DNA of 39,887 nucleotides from Actinomadura sp. KC216. Its GTDB lineage: Bacteria; Actinomycetota; Actinomycetes; Streptosporangiales; Streptosporangiaceae. Below the pieces are notes generated by a model, which was not told where the DNA came from, ran no database searches, and worked only from the letters and a program-made list of their open reading frames with translations. The stretch is taken from NCBI RefSeq assembly GCF_004348535.1, contig NZ_SMJX01000044.1, forward strand, positions 1 through 39,887, read 5' to 3'. Below are positions 8,697 through 18,340 of this stretch, in pieces (the first letter of the stretch is position 1; every line of letters starts with the position of its first letter). The position numbers and the translations under genes were made by a program.

Positions 8697-10262
8697 TCAG
8701 ACGCGGTACTTCTTGCCGGTCTTGGCGGGGACAGGGGCGCGGGCCGCGAGCGCGAGGAGCCGGGCGAGGGTGTCCCGCGTCTCCCTGGGGTCGATCACGT
8801 GCTCGACCGCGAACTTCTCCGCCGCGCGCCACATCGACGTGTTCTCGCGGTAGCGGGAGAGGATGCGCCGGCGTTCGGCCTCGGGATCCTCGGCGGCCTC
8901 GATCCGCGTGCGGAACTCGGCCTCGATGCCGCTCGTGACGGGCATGTCGCCCCACTCGCCCGACGGCCACGCGATCCGGATGCTGTTCGGATTCGCGTTG
9001 CCGGTGGCGTACGCGGCCATCCCGTACGAGCGGCGGACCTGGACCGTGTACACGGGGACGCTCACATGGTGGATGGCCTGGACGGCCCGGGTCCCGTACC
9101 CGAGCACGCCGGAGCGTTCCGCGTCCGGTCCGATCATGAACCCTGGGACATCGACGAAGTAGGCGATGGGGACGTTGAACTCGTCGCACAGCTCGGTGAA
9201 CTTCACCTGCTTGCCGGACGAGTCGGTGTCCATGGCACCGCCGAGGAAACGCGGGTCGGACGCCAGCACGCCGGCCACGAACCCGTCGATGCGCGCGAAT
9301 CCCGTGATCAGGGAGCGTCCGAAGCCGGCGCCGAGCTCGAAGAACGAGTCACCGTCGACGACCGCGGCGAGCAGCCTGCGCGGATCGTACGGGCGGCGGG
9401 AGTCCGGCGGAACCGTCGTCAGCAGGGTGTCGGCGGGCAGGTCCGGGTCGGCGGGCACGGCTCGCGGCGGGCGCTCGGTCACGTTGGACGGCAGGTACCA
9501 CAGGAAGCTCCGGATCGCGTCGAACGCCGCCTCCTCGTCGTCCACGACCTGCGAGATGAGCCCCGAGCCTTCCGCGTGGACCTCCGCGCCCCCCAGCCCG
9601 AACTTGTCCACGGCCACGCCGGTCGCCCGCTTGACCAGCGCCGGGCCGCCCGCGAACATGCATCCGTTCGGGCGCGTCATCACCGAGAAGTGACTCGCGA
9701 CGGCGCGGGCCGCCGACCCTCCGCCGGCGGGACCGAGGACCGCCGACACCACGGGCACCTGCTCCAGCAGGTCGAACATGGGGAAGGTGGGTTCCCCGGA
9801 CGGCAGGTGCAGGTACCCCTTGGTGTCCTGCATCTGGATCGTTCCACCGCCGCTCTGGATCAGCAGCACCAGCGGGATCTTGTAGCCGAGCGCGAACTCC
9901 TCGATGAACCCGCCCCAGCCGCCTTTGAACCTGTGCAGGTTCACGCCGATGCAGCCGAGCTGGATGGTGTAGTCCTCGACACCGAGGGCGACGGGCTGCC
10001 CGTTGATCTCGGCGAGCCCGCACACGTAGGTGCTGGGTGACACGCCGTCGCCGTCGGGGGTCGTGGCGAGCCTCCCGAACTCCATGAACGTCCCCGGGTC
10101 CACCAGGCTCTCGACCCGTTCGCGAGCCGAGAGGCGTCCACGGTCGTGCTCGCGCCGGATGCGCTCGGGGCCCCCGCCGGCCAGGGCGAACCGCCGCCTT
10201 CGGCCGAGCTCCTCCAGCAGCGGCGCCCATTCCCCTTCGGGGACCGTGAGACCGTCCTCCAT
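8697..10262 (-). CDS. Acyl-CoA carboxylase beta subunit (carboxyltransferase)
   Basis: A 521-aa carboxyltransferase that moves CO2 from biotin to an acyl-CoA, partner of the biotin carboxylase just downstream. It has the crotonase-like halves of the family, with IQSGGGTIQMQDTKGYLHLP and GPAGGGSAARA in the N-terminal half and FVDVPGFMIGPDAE followed by RRSYGMAAYATGNAN in the C-terminal half. ATG 10262 (MEDGLTVPEGEW) is chosen because it lies 2 nt after the TAG of the upstream CoA synthetase, which indicates translational coupling. Together these genes could activate an acid to its CoA ester and then carboxylate it. Confidence 0.92.
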   Translation of the reverse strand: MEDGLTVPEGEWAPLLEELGRRRRFALAGGGPERIRREHDRGRLSARERVESLVDPGTFMEFGRLATTPDGDGVSPSTYVCGLAEINGQPVALGVEDYTIQLGCIGVNLHRFKGGWGGFIEEFALGYKIPLVLLIQSGGGTIQMQDTKGYLHLPSGEPTFPMFDLLEQVPVVSAVLGPAGGGSAARAVASHFSVMTRPNGCMFAGGPALVKRATGVAVDKFGLGGAEVHAEGSGLISQVVDDEEAAFDAIRSFLWYLPSNVTERPPRAVPADPDLPADTLLTTVPPDSRRPYDPRRLLAAVVDGDSFFELGAGFGRSLITGFARIDGFVAGVLASDPRFLGGAMDTDSSGKQVKFTELCDEFNVPIAYFVDVPGFMIGPDAERSGVLGYGTRAVQAIHHVSVPVYTVQVRRSYGMAAYATGNANPNSIRIAWPSGEWGDMPVTSGIEAEFRTRIEAAEDPEAERRRILSRYRENTSMWRAAEKFAVEHVIDPRETRDTLARLLALAARAPVPAKTGKKYRV

Positions 10263-10264
10263 CG

Positions 10265-11839
10265 CTAACCGACCCTTCCGGCGCGTTCCGCCGCGGTGCG
10301 GATCTGTTTTCTGAGCCGGTCCTTCAGGACCTTTCCGGCCGCGTTGCGCGGGAGCCCGTCGACGAACACGATGTGCTTGGGCTTCTTGTACGAGGCGAGG
10401 TTCGCGACGAGGTGTTCGAGGACGTCGTCCGCGGTCACCGCAGACCGTTCCTTGGCGACGACGACGGCGCAGACCGCCTCGCCGCGCTCTTCGTCGGGCA
10501 CGCCGATGACCGTCCACTCGAACAGCTCGCCGTGCTGGGCCAGGACGTTCTCGATCTCCGCGGGGTAGATGTTCTGACCGGACGAGATGATCATGTCCTT
10601 CTTGCGGCCCTCGATGTAGAGGTGACCGTGCTCGTCGAAGCGGCCGAGATCGCCCGTGGCGAGCCAGCCGTCACGCAACACCTGTGCCGTGAGCTCCGGT
10701 GCCCCGAGGAAGCCGGAGCACACCGCGCCTCCCGCCGTCCACACCTCGCCGACGTCCCCGACCGGCAGGTCGTTGCCCTCGTCGTCGACCACGCGAACCG
10801 CCTGGAGCCCGAACGGCCTGCCGACCGACTCGGGAAAACGCTCGATCTCGTCGTCGGCGCACTCGGTGATGATGCCGGACTCCGTCATGCCGTACAGGAC
10901 GTGGAGCGACGCGTGCGGCCAGCGGCTCCGGAAACGCCGCATGAGCGAGGCGGGGCAGTTCTCGCCGCCTGTGAACACCACCTTGAGCGTCGAGAGTCCG
11001 ATCGCCCGCCGCTGGTCCGCCTCGAGAAGCGGCTCCATCATCGACGGGAAGATGACGACGTGCGTGGCCTTCCAGCGGTCGGCCAGCCGCGCGAACCTCT
11101 CGGGCGACCAGCCACGGCTCGGCATGATCGCGACCGTCGCGCCGACGAGGAACGACGGGATCGTCTGCTCGTTCATGGCGGCGCCGTACAGCGGGGCGTT
11201 GATGAAGTTGACCATCGATCCGTCCCAGGAGGGGTAGAGCGTCGCCTGCTGCATCGCGAACCAGATGATCGAGTGGTGGCCGAGCATGACCCCCTTGGGC
11301 ATTCCCGTCGTCCCGGACGTGTAGAGGACGATGTGCGGGTCCGCCGGCTCGTACGGGGGCGGCAGCGGGCCATCGTCGAGCAGCGCGTCGTACTCCGGGC
11401 CGGCGTCGTCGTCGGCCAGGGTGAGGACCTCCAGGCCGTCGAGGTCCGCCACCGCCGTCCGAGCCGTCTCGGCGAGGTCGTCCTGAGTGAGCAGCAACCG
11501 GGCGCCGGAGTCGTGCAGGACGTGCGCGAGCTCACGGGCCGTCAGCCGGAAGTTGGCGGGCACGAGCGTCAGACCGGCGTAGGCGCACGCGAAGTACAGC
11601 TCGAATGTCTCTCCCCGGCTCAGGAGGTAGGTGGCCACGCGATCACCGTGGTGGAGACCGCGCCGGCGCAGACCCGCGGCGAGTCTGAGGGCGCGGTCGC
11701 GCAGCTCGCCGTACGTCCGCTGCCGATCCGACCAGAGGAGGGCGACCTTGCCGGGGCGGATGTGACCGGGCAGCTGATCGATTCCCAGTATCCAGGCGAC
11801 GGACGGCTGGATGCCGCCGGCGTGTGATGACCGACTCAT
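10265..11839 (-). CDS. Acyl-CoA synthetase (AMP-binding), carboxylase operon
   Basis: A 524-aa ANL-family ligase. Motifs: YTSGTTGMPKG near residue 171, YGMTESG near 315, TGDLGRF near 393, GRKKDMIISSGQNIYPAEIE, and the C-terminal lysine in PRNAAGKVLKDRL near 500. It resembles medium/long-chain fatty-acid or aromatic acid CoA ligases of actinobacteria, and is paralogous to the ligase at 18341-19951 (shared FELYFACA/AGLTLVPA and WILG/WMLG N-terminal segments). ATG 11839 is preferred (GAGG 6 nt upstream); ATG 11860 is possible. It is first in a three-gene operon with the carboxylase subunits. Confidence 0.9.
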   Translation of the reverse strand: MSRSSHAGGIQPSVAWILGIDQLPGHIRPGKVALLWSDRQRTYGELRDRALRLAAGLRRRGLHHGDRVATYLLSRGETFELYFACAYAGLTLVPANFRLTARELAHVLHDSGARLLLTQDDLAETARTAVADLDGLEVLTLADDDAGPEYDALLDDGPLPPPYEPADPHIVLYTSGTTGMPKGVMLGHHSIIWFAMQQATLYPSWDGSMVNFINAPLYGAAMNEQTIPSFLVGATVAIMPSRGWSPERFARLADRWKATHVVIFPSMMEPLLEADQRRAIGLSTLKVVFTGGENCPASLMRRFRSRWPHASLHVLYGMTESGIITECADDEIERFPESVGRPFGLQAVRVVDDEGNDLPVGDVGEVWTAGGAVCSGFLGAPELTAQVLRDGWLATGDLGRFDEHGHLYIEGRKKDMIISSGQNIYPAEIENVLAQHGELFEWTVIGVPDEERGEAVCAVVVAKERSAVTADDVLEHLVANLASYKKPKHIVFVDGLPRNAAGKVLKDRLRKQIRTAAERAGRVG

Positions 11840-12006
11840 GGCTGGCCTCGCTCTCGTCATGCGCGTGTGGCGGTGACTCCCGTCGTCACCGCTGGTCGCC
11901 GGAAGCCCGCTCCGGGCTTCGGGCGGTCGTCGGTGCCCGCGGTCGGCCCGACCAGTACAACGTGGGAGGTCAGGCGGGTCGTGTCAATGGGCCGCGGACC
12001 CGCCAT

Positions 12007-12021
12007 GCCCGACTGGGGGAA
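12007..12021 (-). promoter_or_regulatory. Shared operator, copy 4 (CoA synthetase-carboxylase operon)
   Basis: Read toward the operon: TTCCCCCAGTCGGGC. A -10-like CACGTT lies at 11959-11964, 42 nt on, and the predicted +1 is 11952. This leaves a leader of about 113 nt before ATG 11839, the longest of the set. Confidence 0.6.
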
Positions 12022-12116
12022 CGATCGCGGGGCCGAGTGGCTCGGGCGCGGCACCCGCGGGTCCTGCCTCTCCGGGACGGTGCGCGGCGGTGCCCGCGTT
12101 GATCCACTCGCCCTCC

Positions 12117-13124
12117 TCAGGGCCTGTGCGGGGCGTTGATCTCGAGCACGACCTTGCCGAGCGCACGACGCTCCTCCAGCAGCGTCGCCGCCTCGGCCGC
12201 CTTCTTCAGCGGAAGCGCGCGGTGGACCAACGGCTTGATGACGCCCTTCTCGACGAGGAGGTCGACGCCTTCGGTGATCCGCTGGTTGACCGCGGGCCGG
12301 GTCAGCGCGTAGGTCCACTCGACGCCTATCACGTCGAGGTTGCGAAGGAGCACGCGGTTCAACCGGACCTCGGGGATCTCGCCCGAGGCGAACCCGACCA
12401 CGATGAGGCGGCCGCCCTCCCGCAGCGACCGCATGCTGTCGAGGACGCGGTCGCCTCCGACGGTGTCGAGCACGGCGTGGACGCCCCCGCGCCCCTGCGC
12501 CGCCCCCTTCCAGTCGTCGTCGGCGAGCACGACCTGGCTCGCGCCGGCCTGCCGCGCCACGCCGGCCTTCTCGGGAGTCGACACGACCGCGATCGTCTCG
12601 ATGCCGAGACCGGCGGCGATCTGCAGCGCGGCGGTGCCGACCCCGCCGGCGGCGCCATGGACGAGCATCGACTCGCCGCGCCGCAACCGGCCGCGCAGCA
12701 CCATCGCGAAGTAAGCGGTGTGGTAGTTCAGCAGGAGCGACGCGCCCTCCGTGAAGTTCAGGCGATCGGACAGCCGCACGGTCGACGACGCCGGCGCCGA
12801 GGCGACCTCGGCCCAGGCGCCGATGTCGGTGCACGCCGCCACCCGATCCCCGACCTTGAAGGGAGAGCCGTGGGGAGCGCTGCGGACGTACCCCGCCACC
12901 TCGCTTCCCGGGACGAAGGGAAGGTCGGGCTGGAACTGGTAGCGACCGTACGTTTGAAGGACCTCGGGAAAGGAGACGCCGGCGGCCTGGACGTCGATCA
13001 GGATCGCGTCACCATCGGGAGCGCGCGGATGCGCCCGAGCAGGGATCGGCGTCTCGGCAAGGACCAGCGACGCTGCCGGTCCTGCGTGACCGACGACCTG
13101 AACTGCTCGCATCGTAGAACCCAT
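12117..13124 (-). CDS. NADPH:quinone oxidoreductase-like MDR enzyme
   Basis: A 335-aa medium-chain dehydrogenase/reductase of the zinc-free quinone oxidoreductase type. The N-terminal GroES-like domain carries the VSFPEVLQTYGRYQ and PFVPGSEVAG motifs. The nucleotide-binding domain has LVHGAAGGVGTAALQIA, in which the AAGGVG pattern binds NADP(H). No structural zinc cysteine cluster is seen. ATG 13124 (MGSTMRAVQ) is chosen over 13112 because it fits the regulon spacing. The enzyme may reduce an enoyl or quinone intermediate; the substrate is unknown. Confidence 0.88.
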   Translation of the reverse strand: MGSTMRAVQVVGHAGPAASLVLAETPIPARAHPRAPDGDAILIDVQAAGVSFPEVLQTYGRYQFQPDLPFVPGSEVAGYVRSAPHGSPFKVGDRVAACTDIGAWAEVASAPASSTVRLSDRLNFTEGASLLLNYHTAYFAMVLRGRLRRGESMLVHGAAGGVGTAALQIAAGLGIETIAVVSTPEKAGVARQAGASQVVLADDDWKGAAQGRGGVHAVLDTVGGDRVLDSMRSLREGGRLIVVGFASGEIPEVRLNRVLLRNLDVIGVEWTYALTRPAVNQRITEGVDLLVEKGVIKPLVHRALPLKKAAEAATLLEERRALGKVVLEINAPHRP

Positions 13125-13179
13125 GAGGTGAGGATCGCGCGCCGACCTGCATCGGTCCAAGCGTCTCGGCTGCCGTCCG

Positions 13180-13194
13180 GCCCATCCGGGGGAT
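13180..13194 (-). promoter_or_regulatory. Shared operator, copy 5 (quinone oxidoreductase-like gene)
   Basis: Read toward the gene: ATCCCCCGGATGGGC. A -10-like GATCCT at 13131-13136 lies 43 nt on, and the ATG at 13124 is 55 nt from the element. No Shine-Dalgarno is seen, which fits a leaderless mRNA. Confidence 0.7.
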
Positions 13195-13433
13195 GGCGGC
13201 ACCCGACAGGGCCACTAGCGTCCAGGTCACGTCGAGCACCAGGCCAACCGTGTGCGGCGCCGGCATCCAGGACTTGGCGTCCTGGCCGGCGGCGTCCCCT
13301 GGCGCCGGGAGGATGCCTATGGAACCGCGCATCCTCAAGCTCAGAGGTCTGGGACCTCCCGCACGGCGCCCTTGCCGGCAGACTCGGCCGAGCAGCCTGA
13401 TCGTCCTGCGTGACCTCCACTTCCGGACCGCCC

Positions 13434-14441
13434 TCAATCTGAGAGCTTGACCAGCATCTTGCCGACGTTGCCGCCGTGCATCATGTCCAGGAAGGCGGCG
13501 GGTGCCTGTTCGATGCCCTCGGCCACGGTCAGCTCGGTGCGCAGGGAGCCGTCGGCCAGCCAGCCGGCCGCCTTGCCGATCCATTCGGGGAACAGGTGGA
13601 AGTAGGAGTTGATCAGCATGCCGCGGAGGGTGGCGTCCTTGGCGGCCAGCGCGAACAGGTTGCCCGGGCCGGGGACCGGCTCGTTGGCGTAGTAGGAGCT
13701 GATCGCGCCCACCATCGCGATCCTGCCGCCGTGCCGCAGCGCGTCGATGGCCGCCACCAGGTGGTCGCCGCCGACGTGGTCGACGTAGACGTCGATGCCG
13801 CCGGGGGCGGCTGCGGCCAGGTGCCCGGCGAGCGATCCCGCGCGGTAGTCGATCGCCGCGTCGTAGCCGAAGTCCGCCACGAGCTTCCTGGTCTTTCGCG
13901 GCCCGCCCGCCGAGCCGATCACGCGGGCGGCGCCGAGCTTGCGTGCCAGCTGGCCGGCGATGCTGCCCACCGCCCCGGCCGCGGCCGAGACGAAGACCAC
14001 GTCCCCCTCACGTACCGGGGCCACCTGGGTGAGCGCGGCGTAGGCGGTAAGCCCGGTGGTCCCCAGCGCGCCCAGCCACGCCTGTTCGGGGGCCAGGGAC
14101 AGGTCGGCGACGGTCACGGCGGCGTCGTCCACCACGGCGTACTCGCGCCAGCCCAGGAAGTGCGCAACGGTCGCGCCGACCGGGATGTCCGCTGAGCGGG
14201 AGGCCACGACCTGGCCGATCGCCGAGCCCTCCATGGGGGCGCCGAGCTGGAACGGCGGCAGGTAGGACTCCGCCTCGCGCATCCGGTCGAGCATGTACGG
14301 ATCGACCGACATCCAGCTGTTGCGGACCAGGACCTGCCCTTCCGCCAGGTCGGGCAGTGCGGTGGTGACCAGGTCGAAGTTCTCCGGCCGGGGTTCGCCG
14401 GCGGGGCGGGTGACCAGGTGGATCTCTCGGTTCGTGTTCAT
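13434..14441 (-). CDS. NADP-dependent oxidoreductase (CurA / leukotriene B4 12-HSDH-like)
   Basis: A 335-aa MDR-family reductase. It has the family's N-terminal segment ([14 protein letters not shown], close to the N-S-DPYMRGRM of alkenal/enone reductases), [14 protein letters not shown], a Rossmann motif [19 protein letters not shown], and [15 protein letters not shown]. Such enzymes reduce alpha,beta-unsaturated carbonyls with NADPH. ATG 14441 gives the canonical N-terminus and follows GGTGAGG. The gene is divergent from the AfsR-like regulator with only 63 bp between start codons, so the regulator probably controls it. No copy of the shared operator lies upstream. Confidence 0.88.
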   Translation of the reverse strand: MNTNREIHLVTRPAGEPRPENFDLVTTALPDLAEGQVLVRNSWMSVDPYMLDRMREAESYLPPFQLGAPMEGSAIGQVVASRSADIPVGATVAHFLGWREYAVVDDAAVTVADLSLAPEQAWLGALGTTGLTAYAALTQVAPVREGDVVFVSAAAGAVGSIAGQLARKLGAARVIGSAGGPRKTRKLVADFGYDAAIDYRAGSLAGHLAAAAPGGIDVYVDHVGGDHLVAAIDALRHGGRIAMVGAISSYYANEPVPGPGNLFALAAKDATLRGMLINSYFHLFPEWIGKAAGWLADGSLRTELTVAEGIEQAPAAFLDMMHGGNVGKMLVKLSD

Positions 14442-14504
14442 GGCCTCACCGTGGCCGGGGCCGCGCACGATCGGCTGGTGGTTCGCTGCGGGTACGGTGA
14501 CCTG

Positions 14505-15356
14505 GTGCGTTTCGGTGTCCTTGGCCCCCTTTCCGTGTGGCGTGACGACGGACGGCCCGTCCGGGTCCCCGAGGTGAAGGTCCGGGCGTTGCTCGCCGAT
14601 CTGCTGGCCCACGAAGGTCGCCCGGTGTCGGCCGACCGGCTGGCCGAGGACCTGTGGGGAGACACCCTCCCGGGCAATCCGGTCAACACGCTGCAAACCA
14701 AGGTGTCGCAGCTGCGCCGTGCCCTGGAACAGGCGGAGCCGGGAGGCCGCGAGCTGGTGGTCTTCCAGGCACCGGGCTATCGCCTGCGCCTGGACGGCAC
14801 CGCCGAGGTGGACTCCGCCCGGTTCCTCGCGCTGCTCGAGCGGGCCCGCGCCGCCACCGATACCCGGACCAAGGCGGAACTGCTGTCGGACGCTCTGGCG
14901 CTGTGGCGCGGGCCCGCCTACGCCGACTTCCTCGACGAGGAGTTCGCCCGCACCGCCGCCACCCGGCTGGAAGAGCACCGGCTGACCGCGCTGGAGGAGC
15001 AGGCGCAGGTACGGCTGGCGTTGGGTGAGCACAGCCTGCTGGCCGACGAGCTCGGCGAGCTGGTCGCCGCCCACCCGCTGCGCGAGCGCCTGCGCGCCGC
15101 TCACCTGCGCGCGCTCTACCGGTCGGGGCGGCAGGCGGAGGCGCTGGCCGGGTATGACGAGCTGCGGCATCGGCTGGCCGATGAGCTGGGCCTGGATCCG
15201 GGCCCCGAGCTCGCAGCTTTGCACCAGGCGATGCTGCGCCAAGATCCCTTGCTCGCGCCCGCGCGTCCCCCGCCCCGCTCACCGAGCTGGTCGGCCGCGA
15301 ACAGGCCGTGGGCGAGGTGCGGGCCCTGCTCGGCGCGGCGCGGCTGGTCACGCTGA
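14505..15356 (+). CDS. AfsR-like SARP regulator, 5' part (DNA-binding + BTAD), frame-interrupted
   Basis: GTG 14505 starts [12 protein letters not shown], the standard start of a SARP OmpR-type winged helix (about residues 1-95, with [25 protein letters not shown]). A bacterial transcriptional activation domain follows (about 100-245, ending [27 protein letters not shown]). A TACGGT -10-like hexamer ends 6 nt before the GTG, so the mRNA may be leaderless. After about residue 258 the frame leaves the expected [10 protein letters not shown] continuation, which is found intact in another frame. The rest of the protein is encoded by 15308-17575. One missing C in the run at 15267-15276 explains the break. 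Confidence 0.8.
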   Translation: MRFGVLGPLSVWRDDGRPVRVPEVKVRALLADLLAHEGRPVSADRLAEDLWGDTLPGNPVNTLQTKVSQLRRALEQAEPGGRELVVFQAPGYRLRLDGTAEVDSARFLALLERARAATDTRTKAELLSDALALWRGPAYADFLDEEFARTAATRLEEHRLTALEEQAQVRLALGEHSLLADELGELVAAHPLRERLRAAHLRALYRSGRQAEALAGYDELRHRLADELGLDPGPELAALHQAMLRQDPLLAPARPPPRSPSWSAANRPWARCGPCSARRGWSR

Positions 15357-17575
15357 CCGGTCCCGGCGGCGTGGGCAAGACCAGGGTCGCCCTGGCGGTG
15401 GCCGACCGGGCCGCCGACGCCTTTCCCGACGGGGTGTCGCTGGTCGAGCTGGCGGGCACGACGGGCGTGGCCGAGGCGGTGGCCGCCGCCCTCGGCGTCC
15501 GCGACGACACCGCGACGGGCTCGCATCCCGGCGTACGGCCGACCGGCCTGGCCCACCGGCTGGCCGGCTCCCTGCGTGGCCGGCGGCTGCTGCTGGTGCT
15601 GGACAACTGCGAGCACGTGGCCGGGCCGGTCGCCGAGCTGGTGGACGTCCTACTGCGGGCCGCGCCGGACCTGCGGGTGCTGGCGACCAGCCGGGAGCCG
15701 CTGGCGCTCGCCGGGGAGACGCTGTACGCGGTGTCGCCGCTGGAGCTGCCGGATCCCGGTTCGGACCCCCGGCTGGCGAGTTCGGTACAGCTGTTCGTGG
15801 CCCGCGCCGCCGCCGCCGCACCCGGGTTCGTGCTGGACGCCGACAGCGCGCCGTTCGTGGCGGCGATCTGCCGGCGGCTGGACGGCCTGCCGCTGGCCTT
15901 GGAACTGGCCGCCGCCCGGGTACGCGCCCTCGGCGTCCGCGGCGTCGCCGATCGGCTGGACGACCGCTTTCACCTGCTCACCGTCTCGGGCCGAGGACGG
16001 CCCGCCCGCCAGCAGACCCTGCGCGCGATGATCGACTGGAGCTGGGAGCAGCTCACCGAGCAGCAGCGGCTGGTCCTGCTCAGGCTGGCCCTCCACCCGG
16101 GCGGCTGCACGCCCGAGGCGGCCGAGGCCGGGTGCGCGGACCTCGAACTGGACGTGGTAGACGTGGTCGACCAGCTGGTGGCCAGATCGCTGGTCGAGTC
16201 CGCCGACGGGACCCGCTACCGGCTGCTGGAGTCGATCGCCGCCTACTGCCTGGACCGGCTCGCCGGCGACGACCCCGCCCTTCGGCGCCGCGACCTCTAC
16301 TACGCCGACCTCGCAGAACAGGCCAGGCCGCACCTGTACGGCCCCGGTCAGCGCGAGTGGCTGGACCGCCTGGACGTCGAAGCGCCCAACCTGCGCGTCA
16401 CGCTCGAGCACACTGCCGACCCCGCGCTGGCAGCTCGCCTGGCCGGGGCCCTGGCGTGGTACTGGTTCCTGCGCGGCAGACACCGGGAGGGCCAGGGCTT
16501 CATCGCGGCGGCGATGGCGCTGCCCGGCGCGCGCTCCGCGGAGCTCGCCGCGTGGGAGGCCGGGTTCGCGATGCTGACGGGCGACGGGAGCGACCTGCTG
16601 GAGCGCAGCCGCGCCGCGGCCCGGGCGCTGGCCGCCGGCGACGCGCGGTCCCGCTGGTTCCTGGCCCTCGCGCACCTGAGCTTCGGGGACGTCGCCGGCG
16701 CGGACGGCCTGCTGACCGAGGCGCTGGCCGCCTTCCAGGCCGCGGGCGACCGCTGGGGCGAGGCTGCGGCGCTGGCAGGCCGCGCCAAGCAGGCGATGTT
16801 CCAGGGTGACCACGACCGCGCCGCGCGCTCCGCCACCCGAAGTTTGACGATCTTCTCCGACCTGGGCGACGGGTGGGGGCGGCTGCAGGCCTCCGACATG
16901 CTCGGCTACCTCGCGGAGATCACTGGTGACTACCAGACAGCCGCCCGCCTGCACCGTGAGGGGCTGCGCATCGCCGAGGACCTGCAGCTGTGGACCGACG
17001 CGTCGTACCGGCTGTCCAGCCTCGGCCGGATCGCCCTGCTGACCGGGAACCTGGACCGATCCCGGGAGCTGCACGAGCGCGCCATGCGCCGGGCGGGCGA
17101 GCAGTCCAACCGCTTCGCCGAGGAGTTCGCCCGGGTCGGCCTCGGCCTGGCGGCCCGACGCGCCGGCGATCTCGACACGGCGAGCCGGCTCTTCGAGCAG
17201 TCGCTGGCCTGGAACCGCCGCCTGCAGGCCGACTACGGCGTGCCCTTCTACGGGGTAACGCTGCTGCTGAGCGAGCTCGGCTTCATCGCCGAGCTGCGCG
17301 GTGACCGCGCCGCAGCCAGGTCCCTGCATCTGGACGGGCTCGCCGCGGCCACCGAGGCGGGCGATCCGCGGGCCATCGCCCTGGCCAAGGAGGGGCTGGC
17401 GGGAGTCGCGGCGGCCGAAGGCTCCCACGAGGAAGCGGCGGCTCTGCTGGATGAGGCCGCCGCGCTCAGACAGTCCGTGGGCGCACCGCTGCCGCCGGCC
17501 GAACGCGGCGACGTCGACCGGATCACCGCCGCCGTCCGAGCCGAACAGGGTGAGAGGGCATCCGCGGACCTCTGA
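15308..17575 (+). CDS. AfsR-like regulator, 3' part (NB-ARC ATPase + TPR), frame-interrupted
   Basis: A 755-codon ORF continuing the SARP protein: Walker [10 protein letters not shown], Walker [24 protein letters not shown], a helical [18 protein letters not shown] segment, then a long TPR-like region with repeated A/L/R-rich helices. The annotated GTG at 15308 lies inside the linker; expected codons ([12 protein letters not shown]) lie just upstream in the same frame. Restoring one base gives a single protein of about 1,023 residues, normal for AfsR-type regulators. No stand-alone start signal is visible at 15308, so the two parts are probably one gene, either broken or affected by a sequencing indel. 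Confidence 0.8.
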   Translation: MGEVRALLGAARLVTLTGPGGVGKTRVALAVADRAADAFPDGVSLVELAGTTGVAEAVAAALGVRDDTATGSHPGVRPTGLAHRLAGSLRGRRLLLVLDNCEHVAGPVAELVDVLLRAAPDLRVLATSREPLALAGETLYAVSPLELPDPGSDPRLASSVQLFVARAAAAAPGFVLDADSAPFVAAICRRLDGLPLALELAAARVRALGVRGVADRLDDRFHLLTVSGRGRPARQQTLRAMIDWSWEQLTEQQRLVLLRLALHPGGCTPEAAEAGCADLELDVVDVVDQLVARSLVESADGTRYRLLESIAAYCLDRLAGDDPALRRRDLYYADLAEQARPHLYGPGQREWLDRLDVEAPNLRVTLEHTADPALAARLAGALAWYWFLRGRHREGQGFIAAAMALPGARSAELAAWEAGFAMLTGDGSDLLERSRAAARALAAGDARSRWFLALAHLSFGDVAGADGLLTEALAAFQAAGDRWGEAAALAGRAKQAMFQGDHDRAARSATRSLTIFSDLGDGWGRLQASDMLGYLAEITGDYQTAARLHREGLRIAEDLQLWTDASYRLSSLGRIALLTGNLDRSRELHERAMRRAGEQSNRFAEEFARVGLGLAARRAGDLDTASRLFEQSLAWNRRLQADYGVPFYGVTLLLSELGFIAELRGDRAAARSLHLDGLAAATEAGDPRAIALAKEGLAGVAAAEGSHEEAAALLDEAAALRQSVGAPLPPAERGDVDRITAAVRAEQGERASADL

Positions 17576-17581
17576 GGTCCG
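17565..17581 (+). terminator. Hairpin at the end of the AfsR-like gene
   Basis: CGGACCT-CTG-AGGTCCG forms a 7-bp stem with a 3-nt loop that overlaps the TGA at 17573-17575. There is no T-tract, as is common for actinobacterial terminators, so its strength is uncertain. Confidence 0.4.
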
Positions 17582-17618
17582 TGGTCTCGCCGCGGTTTGC
17601 CCCCCACCGCAGGTACGA

Positions 17619-17997
17619 GTCGCCAGCAAACACCTACAACGATCCCGCGAGCTCGCCCAGGCGCACCGCCCCAGTGAGGCGGCGGCTGCCGCCAGGCGGC
17701 AGCCGATGTGCTGAAGGGGTTCGTCCCGCCAGTGGCTGGTCGGAAGGGTTATTTGTGGTTGTTTGGTGTGGTGCGTTTGGATTTGTTTCGGCGGTTGTTG
17801 GCTGATGGTCGTGCTGGTGCGGCGGTTGTGGTTGCGGTGGAGGCTATTGATACTTTCCGGCAGGCCGCTGCGGCGGGTCAGGCCGGGACTGATGTGGCTT
17901 CTCAGCTTTTGGCATTGTCGCGGGAGCTCGCCCAGGCGCACCGGCCGAGCGAGGCGGCCGCAGCCGCCCAAGCAGCAGCCGATGTGCAGGGCTAAGT
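17619..17997 (+). pseudogene. TPR-repeat gene fossil with a GT-rich segment
   Basis: Two copies of a TPR-like unit (ending SRELAQAHRPSEAAAAA) occur at about 17646-17710 and 17921-17986. Copy 1 has lost one base, which throws its frame; the second copy sits in a 95-codon ORF (17708-17995) reading AIDTFRQAAAAGQAG before the repeat. The stretch 17743-17870 is T/G-rich and uses codons such as TTG, TTT and GTT that are rare in the neighbouring genes. This looks like the tail of a foreign or decayed TPR protein. Confidence 0.55.
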
Positions 17998-18289
17998 AAC
18001 GCGGCTGGCAGCACTCTCTATGGTCCGTTACGGTTGATCACCTTCGTGAGGGGCAGCTGCGGCGTGCCGATCAGCGCAAGACCATGCCCGCGTCACGGCA
18101 GGGCCGATGTTTCACGCACCCTCCTCTACCTGAATCCCGACGCCTGCGCTGACGGACGCCGGGCCCAGCAGCGTCGGCAGGCCGCCGAGGCGGTCAACGC
18201 CTTCTGGCGGGGGACCGGGTGCTCAACGACGGCCTGAAGTTCGTCAGCGCGAGACCTTCGTGGATGCTGCGCCTGACTGCTCCAGACCG
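17998..18289. other. Intergenic stretch with no recognised gene
   Basis: No ORF with a ribosome site or recognisable family is seen. A short plus-strand reading (TLLYLNPDACADGRR, then AAEAVNAFWRG) could be a further gene scrap but matches nothing I recognise. Confidence 0.4.
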
Positions 18290-18338
18290 GCACAGGCCGC
18301 TGCGGGTGACGAGCTTCACAGGTCGGTGCGGCCTGTGC
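18290..18338 (-). terminator. Inverted repeat just after the acyl-CoA synthetase stop
   Basis: GCACAGGCCGC (18290-18300) and GCGGCCTGTGC (18328-18338) are a perfect 11-bp inverted repeat. It begins 2 nt after the stop of the minus-strand gene ending at 18341, and is probably its transcription terminator despite the 27-nt loop. Confidence 0.55.
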
Positions 18339-18340
18339 AG

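Noticed and set aside
6966..10040. Very long open frame (over 1,000 codons) on the plus strand
   Set aside because: It is antisense to the carboxylase subunits, whose motifs are clear. Open antisense frames are expected in GC-rich coding DNA.
15264..15310. Programmed ribosomal frameshift in the AfsR-like gene
   Set aside because: There is no classic slippery heptamer with a downstream structure I can identify, and intact single-frame homologues are the family norm, so an indel is simpler.
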